DNA of 38,859 nt from Parasitella parasitica (lineage: Eukaryota; Mucoromycota; Mucoromycetes; Mucorales; Mucoraceae): positions 8,714-47,572 of the forward strand of contig MU619337.1 of assembly GCA_025201805.1 (NCBI GenBank). Direction: 5' to 3'. The translations under genes and the position numbers were made by a program. Shown here piece by piece: positions 1 to 8,420 of the stretch (the stretch's first letter is position 1; each line of letters starts with the position of its first letter). Below the pieces are notes generated by a model that searched no databases, had not been told where the DNA came from, and saw nothing but the letters and a program-made list of their open reading frames with translations.

Positions 1-60
1 TAGAGCTTAGAGTGAGTGGGCAATGCAAATGTTTAAACAATTATTATTGTTATTTTTTAC

Positions 61-1210
61 CGTATAAAAGTGCTTCAAAAAGACATCGCCCAAAATCCAT
101 GTATTGTCATCTTGATCCATCTTTTGTCCTGAAATACCAGATAAGCATTTCTTGCTGCTCGAACTTATGGGCGTTAAAAACAGCTTTTCTGCTGGGATTG
201 TCAGCACGGCATCATCCAATTGGATCGTCAAGGGCTTCAATCGCTTGACCGCCTTGCAGGGAAACGACCATGTCCCATCTCCATTGCTATGAGCACCTTC
301 AATTTGACTATGATACGCAATTGCATCTAGACTAGGCATGATGATTAGTGTTGATCCGCTGTCAATAATGGCTTTTCTATTGTCAAATATTTGCGACTCA
401 AACTGGACTTTGTTCATCGACATCATCCAGTAGCTAGTATCGATAGTTTCTACATAATGTATCTCGTCGTGATACCGGTTCTTGTCCACACTTCCAAAAT
501 CAATTTCTCCAGCATTATGTTGAGAGTAAATGGCAAAGATAGGTTCTTGTATCAAATCTTGATCAATCATAGCGTATAGCGGAGAACTCCTTGTTGAACT
601 ACTGAGACCATTCAGACCAAGGCCAAAAATGCCATGAAAGGGCGATCCGATGAAATCTCTGGAAATGTCGAAAGCATCGACAATTACTTGGTCTTGCAGC
701 ACAATTTCGTTATTGGCCAAGGCCACTACATCTGTACCTACATGGCCCTGTATACTACCTGTGCCATATTCAACTTGAACCACACCTTCATTGTCTTCTT
801 CACTCTCTTGATAGGTATTGGAAGAGTGTAAATCAAATTTTTGGTGGCTTTTACATACGTTGCTTGTACATTGGGAAGAAACAACCCACAGATCAGAGCT
901 GCCTGTATCGAATATAACATTGAAATTTTGAGGAGGTAATCCGATAGATATTTCGCCATAATAACCTAGTTTTAAGCATTAAGACAACAGAATAGTATGA
1001 ATATATAAGTACGTATGTACCACTTCCATGATTATAAGCCGTCTGCTTCTGCTTTTTGATAAAAGACACAGCATTACTGGTTGTTGCATTGGTCAATACT
1101 GCAGCCTTATGTAGTGCAATTTTGAAAGGCTTTTTAGATTGTATAGGCTGGCATTCAACTAACCCAAGAGCCGCAATACCAAAGACTGATACATACTTTA
1201 CAACCACCAT
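61..1210 (-). CDS. Secreted pepsin-type aspartic protease (family A1), 3' end outside window
   Basis: Acid endopeptidase of the fungal pepsin family, expected to be secreted. Exon 1 (1210-1021) opens with a hydrophobic signal peptide (MVVVKYVSVFGIAALGLVEC) and a short basic propeptide. Intron 1 (1020-966, 55 nt) is followed by exon 2 (965-61), which starts GYYGEISIGLPPQNF. Both catalytic aspartates are present: DTGSSDLWV with Asp at codon 907-909 (about residue 83) and DSGST with Asp at codon 361-363. The exon ends in WILGDVFLKHFYT, the usual lead-in to the last strand of the fold, and then meets a GTAAAA donor at 60. So roughly 10-20 C-terminal residues lie in an exon left of the window. About 365 residues are visible, normal for the family. 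What is known: such proteases degrade external protein. Not resolved: vacuolar versus secreted; no GPI tail can be judged. Confidence 0.9.
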
Positions 1211-1810
1211 AGAAAAAAACTATATATATTTATATATAAAAAGAAACAATATTCTCTAGACGAAGTACTTTGTTCCATGATTTATATGTGACCACATACG
1301 ATGTTTGTTTGCTTCATATAACAAGTTTTTATATATTCATTGACACTTCATATCATTTAATTGGAAATGATATCACACAGTTCTTTTGTAACCGCTTTTT
1401 TTTTTTTTATTTTAATATGTATTTTTTTTTATTCCATATTATCCTGTTCAGTTGGTATTAGTCTAACTCTGTTTTTCTTTGCCCTCTATATTGTTTTTCC
1501 AGGTCAAAACAACCGAGGCCATAAACTTTATTCGCAATAAGCAAGATTCCGAGGTTATATTTGCAGGCACCAAACGATTTGTATCACTTTCAAAACTCGG
1601 CTTTAAACGTCATGCTAACAGTGCGAGCTAACTCGATAGTGCCTTACCATCGTCAAAATTCATGTAAATTATGTGTATTTGACGTCATGTTTAATGCAAA
1701 CACGAAGCACTACATTATTGCGTATGTATTTACAGTGGGGGTTTATTTCATTATCAAAAGACAAAGGACTAGAGGTATAGCGGTTTAGAGAGTGAGCGTG
1801 TATATAAACG
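1211..1810. other. Intergenic region between two minus-strand secreted-protein genes
   Basis: Holds the promoter of the aspartic protease: a TA-rich stretch just upstream of its start (about 1215-1250) and a perfect CRE palindrome at 1680-1687. On the plus strand a CTAAC branch-like motif near 1463, a pyrimidine tract and TTTTTCCAG ending at 1502 look like a 3' splice site, followed by a 45-codon open stretch (1503-1637). No gene could be assembled around it. Confidence 0.5.
1680..1687. promoter_or_regulatory. CRE-type palindrome TGACGTCA
   Basis: Perfect 8-bp ATF/CREB half-site palindrome, about 470 bp upstream of the aspartic protease start and about 125 bp past the stop of the KNH-like gene. 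A bZIP site is possible; a single 8-mer is weak evidence. Confidence 0.3.
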
Positions 1811-2341
1811 TTAGACAATGTGTATCTCATTATTGCTGATTTCGTGATAAAAGAATCCGATGCCTAAGCGGTATTTTCCTTTTGGGACATCACGGCTTAC
1901 AGTCCAAGTATAAGCAAAATCCCGGATAGAAACATCTGTATCAATAGTATACATATAATCTTGTGTTCGTGTAGACTCAACTGGTAAAAGGCCAACTATG
2001 GTACACGTATTAAATCATTTGATTAACTGTCTTAAATGGTTCAAATACCTTCTGTTCTCGAGGTCTTGGCGGACGCATATCCGTACAATGGAAAACGTAC
2101 TCCTGGCGCTAAAGTCCTGTATATACAGATGTTAGTACACCAACTAATGCAAAATAAGTTGTATCAATTACCATTGTATTTGCAAAGTATCGCCGTGTTT
2201 AATGGCAATCTCAGCATCGTTTTTTCTACCAATGTCTAGAACAAAAGGCGAATTTTTTTGCGCTAGATAGGCACACACATCAAAAGTGAAAGATGATAAT
2301 ATGAATATCAATATTGAGATGATGAAATAAAAAGATTTCAT
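1811..2341 (-). CDS. Small secreted KRE9/KNH1-like N-terminal-domain protein, three exons
   Basis: Spliced model of 140 residues: exon 1 2341-2172, exon 2 2116-2049, exon 3 1995-1811, with introns of 55 and 53 nt whose phases (2, then 1) join without a stop. The N-terminus MKSFYFIISILIFILSSF is a clear signal peptide. The rest carries the fold signature of the fungal Kre9/Knh1-like domain family (PF10342): an IQW near the middle, then VSIRDFAYTWTV and DVPKGKYRLGIGF toward the C-terminus. Members are secreted or GPI-anchored wall proteins, some linked to beta-1,6-glucan. No Ser/Thr-rich stalk or GPI signal is visible, so this is a bare soluble domain. Family assignment is from motif resemblance only. 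Start chosen because it gives the signal peptide; a TATA-like A-rich stretch lies directly upstream. Confidence 0.72.
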
Positions 2342-3046
2342 CCAAGACTATATAAAAAAAAAGAGAAAAAGACAGATGTGTCATTAAAAGAAGGGATCGA
2401 AATCGTTTTAAATATCAAGAACGTGTGTAACTGCAATGCCGTGTAACAGAGGGGATTGCGCTGTTGATCTTTAATTTGAAACATTTGATGCTAAACAAGT
2501 GCCTCGTTTTAAATGAAAGGACCGTTAGTCTTCTTTTCTAAATGTTCCCAGTATCCCAAAGAGCGACTTTGCTTTCAAAATGGTTTTGATAATTGTTTGT
2601 TTAATAAGATGAAAAAAGTAATCAAATATGTTCTAGAAGATCCTGGAATATTTTGTATGCATCATATTTGTTGAATTGTCAAATAAACGATTCTAGTAAT
2701 AAGCTGGATCAAGGTTATATTCAGACAAACGCTACAAATAATATACCATTCCACGCTGCAAATTTTATTGTCAAACTTCATAATATGCATAAATGCAAGT
2801 CATACAACAATTACAGTACATAGAAACGGTCAATTTTCTATTCATTTAGTTACTGAATGCTGTTGATTTGTTGATTTGACCATCTTGGTTGTGTGGACTG
2901 GAGAGTCTGCATTGTTGAGGGTTGTGTGGCGAGATTTCGGTAGTTACTATTTTTCTTTTTTTTTAAAAAAAAAAGACATTGACTGCCCTTTGGGACAACA
3001 GTAGGGCATCTAATTTTTTCATCACTTCTCCACAGCACTATACAAG
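2342..3046. other. Intergenic, divergent promoter region of KNH-like gene and SFM1
   Basis: About 700 bp of AT-rich DNA between divergently transcribed genes. An A/T-tract (2950-2976) sits about 75 bp before the SFM1 start. No coding stretch, RNA gene or repeat was recognised. Confidence 0.6.
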
Positions 3047-3376
3047 ATGGATGATCCAAAGCGCTGCTATATCATCGAGCATATGGAAGATGCCATGCAC
3101 GAATGGTGTGCCTTAGAATATAAGCATATGCTCCAAAATATCGGCCCTGATCATTTATATTTTACTTCTTTGACCGACAAATGTTTGAACGAGAGCATGC
3201 CAGACGAAGTTAAAACTGCTAAATGCTACCAAGAGGATGTTTTGAATTTGCCTAATGTAAAAAAAGAGGAAATCTGTCTGCTAGATCCTGCTGGTACCTC
3301 AGAATTAGCACCTGAAGACGGTGACAAATTTAAATATTTCTTGTTTGGTGGTATTTTGGGTGATCATCCTCCCAAA

Positions 3377-3429
<53 letters not shown>

Positions 3430-3840
3430 ATTAGAAATATCTACAATCTTTACTGACAGAATATTACAGACCGCACTAAAGAGCTGCGTAAATTAGGCTT
3501 CGTAGGTAGACGTTTAGGTCCTGTTCAAATGACAACTGACACTGCTGTCAATGTCACAAAAAGAGTGGTTGAAGGCAAAAGTATGTGAATTGCATGGCTA
3601 ACATATGATTTGCCATACTAACCTACTATTATAGCTCCTTTGGATAAGATTCCTTATATCGACTATCCCGAAATCTTCTTTTCTCGTCATAGTTCTGTTA
3701 CTATGCCATTTAGATACATTGCAGAAGAAAAAACCATCTTAACAAAAGATGGCGAAAAAAAAACTATCAAGAAGCCTTTGATGCCTCCCGGCATGATGGA
3801 ATTACTCAAAAAAGATAATGACATGACCCTTGATTTATAA
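3047..3840 (+). CDS. SFM1: SPOUT-family protein arginine methyltransferase Sfm1
   Basis: Orthologue of yeast Sfm1, which uses S-adenosylmethionine to methylate an arginine of ribosomal protein uS3 (Rps3). Three exons: 3047-3377, 3470-3580 and 3635-3840, giving 215 residues against 213 in yeast. Conserved blocks seen: YIIEHMEDAMHEWCALEY at the start, VCLLDP-type ICLLDPAGTSELAPEDG, FKYFLFGGILGDHPPK split by intron 1 from DRTKELRKLGFVGRRLG, then MTTDTAV, IPYIDYPEI, MPFRYIA and a C-terminal PPGMMELLKKD. The SAM-binding knot lies in the GGILGDHPP to DTA segment. Intron 1 (3378-3469) contains 48 consecutive A right after its GT; read unspliced, it would give a false poly-lysine tail. Intron 2 (3581-3634) has GTATGT and CTAAC. 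AATAAA at 3885-3890. Confidence 0.93.
3380..3427 (+). repeat. Poly(A) tract of 48 nt inside SFM1 intron 1
   Basis: Uninterrupted A48 that begins immediately after the donor GT. Length in raw sequence is prone to slippage error. The intron is 92 nt with it and would be an ordinary-sized 44 nt without it. Confidence 0.95.
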
Positions 3841-4129
3841 CTTTATACAATATTTTAAATATGTATATATCACTTTAAACATTAAATAAATATCTAAGTG
3901 GTTGTTAGTTACCAATTATATTTCATTGCAAACCAAATTTTGACAGGAACCGCGAGATATAAAAGACAAGACATGTTTTTGAGCACCTGCAGAGAGACTT
4001 CTAGAAGCAAAGGAGCAAGACTCTTTCTCTATACACATACAAATGGTTAACGGAAAATAATCTATACATATTTTATAATCTTGTATTCGATAGAATTGGC
4101 ACTAAAAAGATATGATTCCTTGCAGTTTA

Positions 4130-4185
4130 CACACCTGATTCAGGGAGCATAGCAAATTGGAACTATCATTCGGAAATCAGGTGTG
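4130..4185. repeat. Perfect 11-bp inverted repeat with 34-nt spacer
   Basis: CACACCTGATT at 4130-4140 and its reverse complement at 4175-4185. Could form a hairpin or be a site for a dimeric factor; no flanking duplication was seen to mark it as a transposon end. Confidence 0.4.
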
Positions 4186-5069
4186 ATTGAACACGAGGTA
4201 GAGATCCAGTTTTCTCATTAAAAAATCACAAAAGATATTGCATAAGACACGAAGCAAACTCACACTGCTACAGACAGTGTAATTTTACTTATAAAGCCAG
4301 GCTTGATTCATTGAAAATCTAACCACAAATATTTCAAGCGTAAATCTTGAGTTCTCAAGTGATGATATTTCAAACTAGTGCGTCTTTGTTGATAGAACTC
4401 GATTTTCTAAAACATACTTTAATAAGGCAGCAGGCTTGGAAGATTTTTCACTCTGTTTTCAGGTAATTTCAAAGTGCACAAGCTCAAACACAAGGCTTTG
4501 TTGTTACCACAAATTGAGGTGCTCAAGGGATATCAGATGCTTTTTAGTGTTACCAAACCATCAATTTTTGACGGAGGACCAAGATCTTAGGTCATCTATC
4601 TTGACACTTTCTGGTCCATTGTTTTTGCCTTATGACCGATAGATAAATGCTTTTATTTGAAATGGTTAAAAGATATCAAAAATATGCATGCTCTTGGTCA
4701 CAATCAGGTATTTTTGAAGTTGGATTTATGGACGATTTTGGGTCCAAAAATGTTCAGTTAATGTGTTAAATAGTACTACGCACTTTTGAACTTGATCAAC
4801 ATATTTGTTTTCTTGATCAAAACCAAAGCATATACAGCTACAGTCAAGTTTGATCCATAATGTAAATATTACTCGATTTGGTTGTTGGGCATAGCCACAA
4901 AGGCGATTTAGAAATACACGTATTTGGAAGTTAATTCCCAGATCAAGGCGTTTGTTTTGAATGAAAACTCTCTATTTTCACACCAAACAACATGAAGGGT
5001 TGAAAAGTGGAAAATATTGTGCCTATATAGTTAAAAATGCAATCTTTCTGCATACTAATGGCTCAATTT

Positions 5070-5094
5070 GGCGGCTGGCGGCTGGCGGCTGGCG
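5070..5094. repeat. Short tandem repeat GGCGGCT x3.5
   Basis: A GC-rich 7-bp unit repeated three and a half times within otherwise AT-rich DNA. No coding context. Confidence 0.7.
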
Positions 5095-6721
5095 TAAGCT
5101 AACATACAGGAGGATATATATATATGATCAACAATTACGCAGTAGGATCTCCTACCGCTTCCCTCTCCCTTTTTTTTTGACTCTCGATACCCCCCCAAAC
5201 CCCAGGTATTCGATTTATCAGATCCTCAAACTTCTTCTACCCTTTTTTTTTTTTTTTTTACTCCTTATTAAATAGCTGGATAATCAAATAAAATCGCATG
5301 TCCATCTGGCTGAAGCTGTGAATTCATTGTGCAACATGTAAGCAGCAATATCTTTCGAGAAAATTAGGAAGTTGTCATATGAAAGGATCACAACAATAAC
5401 ATTCGTATATAATTGGGGGAGCAACACGCCATATTCTTAGTTTTATATTATATTTATAGGGGTGTTATAGAATTGTTTATTTGTTTCTATAAGATAAAAT
5501 CGTTCATCTGCAATTTACGCCGATGCTACATTTGGTTGTTCTCGACAAGTGTAGCAAAAAAAAAAATCCCTCCCCATTTTTACAACACGGAGAAATGTTC
5601 AGCCAATGTCTTTCTTAGTAGTAACACTGTATATTTTATTCCTGTTTTCAATAAATTTGCACCAAATTAATTGGAGATGTAGTTTTCAGGTTCTATATAG
5701 CATATCAATAATTATCGTTTTGTATTACGCAAGATGTACAAATTTACTTGCATGGATGCGCAAGAAGGAAATTTTAATGCAACATGCGAATGATTGATAA
5801 TCAAAATACGGATGGAAAATTGTTAGAAACAGTCAGCAGCAAGAAGGCTAATGGAAAAACCCCCCATAATAATCATGTAATAAAATTCGTGTGTTAGAAA
5901 TTTCTTGTTTTGGCAAGTATTATTAATCTAAAAAAAAAGTGCCACGCAAAAACATCCTGTCGAGATAGACAAAAAAAAAGAGCAAGATAGACTTTTACTA
6001 TCAACAATGTACGAGTCTGTAATCAACTACCATTCTTATACATGTGCAACTCTAAATCACAATGACTGACATGGTTATTATGACAAATTCTCTTGTCGTA
6101 CGTTTAAATAGCCGTTTCAACCAAGATAATTTCTTGCCACATGTTTGACTCAAAACGCTGCGTCTAATAATGAATGATGTGCATCGACCAATCAATGCAG
6201 GATACGATTCTTGCCTTGATGTTCTTTGTCAATCTTTTTTGTTTGCAATAATGAACCAAGAACAATATTTTTGCAATAATATGCACTTTTAATACATTTC
6301 ATTTATGATTTCTCCTTGAATTTATTTTTAATATGCTCATTATTATCGGGAGAGATATATATTTGTATGAAATCGAAAGCATGAGGGAATTTACATACCC
6401 ACGGTTCTCATCGGTAGTTATAAACAGCCAGGTTACCAATGGGAAGCAGGAACCCCATCAATACGAAATCAATGATCAATGTTGCGATATCCCACTTATT
6501 GGTACATTTAAAGTATAAACAAATCGATTTATATAGCAGCCTACATTGCCTAAAGGGATATAGGTAATCTAGACTTGAATTTCATTATAGGAGGGACCTA
6601 TTTTATCCGAAAAACAAAACCCCAAATCCTCACGTCTCAGCCCAAACATGGAATCCAAATGCCAAAGAAAATTGCTTCATTTAGAATTTCGTCATATCAA
6701 CAATTGCTTCTCTTGGTTAAA

Positions 6722-6787
6722 CCAATCAAAAAACGAGGAAAGCACGAGAAAAATGAATCAAAATAGATCACATCTCGACTATAAAAA
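6722..6787 (+). promoter_or_regulatory. CCAAT and TATA elements of the Ran1-type kinase
   Basis: CCAAT at 6722-6726 and TATAAAAA at 6780-6787, followed by T- and CT-rich blocks (6797-6870). This is the best core promoter between 6500 and the kinase start. It predicts an unusually long leader of about 400 nt, A/C-rich in its last 200 nt. Confidence 0.5.
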
Positions 6788-6894
6788 TGGGTGCTTTTTT
6801 TTTCCATTTGATTGACTTTTTTCTTTTTCCTCACCTTTTGTATATTAAAATCTATCCCTCTCCCCTTTTTGTTTCATTGTAACCTCTATTCATC

Positions 6895-6909
6895 ATGGCT
6901 TCTTATTGA
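6895..6909 (+). promoter_or_regulatory. Upstream ORF 1 in kinase leader (4 codons)
   Basis: ATG-GCT-TCT-TAT-TGA, 329 nt before the kinase start and after the predicted TATA box. Its ATG follows CATC, a fair fungal context. It would be removed if the leader contains an intron. Confidence 0.35.
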
Positions 6910-7028
6910 TTTGCTCCCCAGCGAACAAGACTATTAAACAAATTTATCTGCTCAAAACGATAATTCTATAAAAATACTAAATTTTTATAAAAAAATCAAC
7001 TTTTTATATACAAACTCTCAACCATATC

Positions 7029-7100
7029 ATGTTAAATATTTTCGAATCTCGACATAGCCCTCTGGCATACACCGACTCAGTCATATCATCATCAACTTAA
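7029..7100 (+). promoter_or_regulatory. Upstream ORF 2 in kinase leader (23 codons)
   Basis: Starts MLNIFESRHSPLAY and stops at TAA 7098-7100, 124 nt before the kinase ATG. Together with uORF 1 it suggests translational damping of the kinase. No conservation data are available. Confidence 0.35.
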
Positions 7101-7223
7101 TAACAACGCTCAAACTACACAAAAAGGAAAAATCACACAATCTTAAATAACTATCTCTCTCGCTTTAAATCTCATACGTACAAACCCAATCACCCAAAAC
7201 ATATAACTACTATTCTACTAAAT

Positions 7224-8420
7224 ATGGTACATCAAGATACTTACTGGTCTGAACTCTCTGCTTCTATGGTCGATAAGGTCGTCGGCCAAGAATTTCAACT
7301 TCTGGAAGTCCTTGGTCACGGTGCTTATGGTTGTCTCTTCTTGGGCCAATCTCTCGTCGACAGCTCCTATGTTGCCGTCAAGGTCTTGACAAAGTCTGGC
7401 CTCGACCACCACCAACAAAAACTCCAACAACTTGAAATCGATATCCAAACATCTCTCAAACACCCCAACCTCCTGGCACTTCACCGCAGCATCCAAGACG
7501 ATGATTATATCTACATGGTTATGGAACTCTGTGATCAAGGCGATCTTTTTGATTACGTTATCCATGATCAGAACGAAAACTTTATCCGCGAAGAACATGT
7601 CGTAAAGAAATTTTTCAGCCAAATCTTGGACGGCGTCGAAAGAATGCATGCTAATGGCGTTTATCATCGTGATCTCAAACTTGAAAACATCCTCCTCAAG
7701 TGCGAAGATGAAGATGACGAAGACGATCTTACTTGCAAGGTTGCAGACTTTGGCTTGGCTACTCGCGATCGCTATTCCATGGAATTCGGCTGTGGGTCTA
7801 CTTCTTATCTCGCTCCCGAACACTTTGACGATGATAAGCAGGCTGAACTGGTTCCTTACGACGCCGCTGCTTCTGATGCCTGGTCTCTGGGCGTTCTCTT
7901 GTTGGCTTTGATGTTTGGCCGCAACCCCTGGCAAGAAGCCTCTTCTGCCGATGCTGCATTCAATGAATTCAAGCGTTCCCCTTTTATGCTCAAGGAACAA
8001 TTATTTCCAGAGCTGTCTTCTGCTACATACCGTTTTCTGAGATCTATCTTGGCTATCGATGGTGCTGACAGACCTTCTATTTCCGAAATCAAGGAACAGT
8101 TCTTATCCATTGATCGTCTTTATGTCGACGAGGATGATGATTATTATGTCAGTGAAATCAAGAAGGAATCCCCTGTCTCTATTCCTACTGTTTCTACCAA
8201 GTATGTCGATATTACTTCTTTCGACTCTGCTTTCTTCAGTGGCGGTACTGGCTCATCTTGGTCTGATATGGTCGAAGAGGATGAAGAAGAAGCTGCTCTC
8301 AGCAAATCTATTGATTTCAATAACAACCATAAGCAACCACAGGCTTGTTTCGTTCAATACGACGATGAAGATACAGACATGTTTGTCCACAGTGGTGAAA
8401 AGGAGTCCTGGTGGCTATAA
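7224..8420 (+). CDS. Ser/Thr protein kinase, Ran1/Pat1-like
   Basis: Single-exon kinase of 398 residues. Seen: glycine loop GHGAYG (31-36), ATP-anchoring Lys in VAVKVL (Lys53), catalytic loop HRDLKLEN (Asp150), DFG (Asp175), then EFGCGSTSYLAPE (187-199), a form of the activation segment typical of the fungal Ran1/Pat1/Sks1/Vhs1 group, which couple nutrient state to growth, mating or meiosis. A run of acidic residues (about 161-168) sits between the catalytic loop and DFG. The kinase domain ends near residue 295; the tail is acidic and low-complexity with no further domain. No intron interrupts the gene, unlike nearly all neighbours, and the coding strand is C- and T-rich in wobble positions. 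Leader has two uORFs. A C/T-rich 3' flank precedes AATAAA at 8524-8529. The exact orthologue is not certain. Confidence 0.88.
   Translation: MVHQDTYWSELSASMVDKVVGQEFQLLEVLGHGAYGCLFLGQSLVDSSYVAVKVLTKSGLDHHQQKLQQLEIDIQTSLKHPNLLALHRSIQDDDYIYMVMELCDQGDLFDYVIHDQNENFIREEHVVKKFFSQILDGVERMHANGVYHRDLKLENILLKCEDEDDEDDLTCKVADFGLATRDRYSMEFGCGSTSYLAPEHFDDDKQAELVPYDAAASDAWSLGVLLLALMFGRNPWQEASSADAAFNEFKRSPFMLKEQLFPELSSATYRFLRSILAIDGADRPSISEIKEQFLSIDRLYVDEDDDYYVSEIKKESPVSIPTVSTKYVDITSFDSAFFSGGTGSSWSDMVEEDEEEAALSKSIDFNNNHKQPQACFVQYDDEDTDMFVHSGEKESWWL

Larger units (their letters stand above)
3841..7223. other. 3.4-kb gene-poor region ending in the kinase promoter and leader
   Basis: No gene could be supported on either strand. 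It holds an 11-bp inverted repeat (4130-4140/4175-4185), short open fragments around 4430-4590 and 4680-4760 broken by stops that might be remains of a decayed coding sequence, a GGCGGCT tandem repeat (5070-5094), pyrimidine/T tracts near 5160-5260, and from about 6720 the promoter and leader of the downstream kinase. The middle (about 5300-6550) shows nothing but AT-rich sequence. Confidence 0.6.

Noticed and set aside
3047-3496. Protein ending in a long poly-lysine tail
   Set aside because: It is SFM1 exon 1 read through the A48 intron; splicing restores the family sequence.
3958-4050. TATAAAAG followed by a 25-codon ORF (ATG at 3973)
   Set aside because: The ATG is only 8 nt from the TATA box, leaving no leader, and the peptide matches nothing known.
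7218-8000. 260-codon open frame antisense to the kinase
   Set aside because: Mirror of the kinase codon pattern, with no family resemblance and no promoter; a shadow frame.
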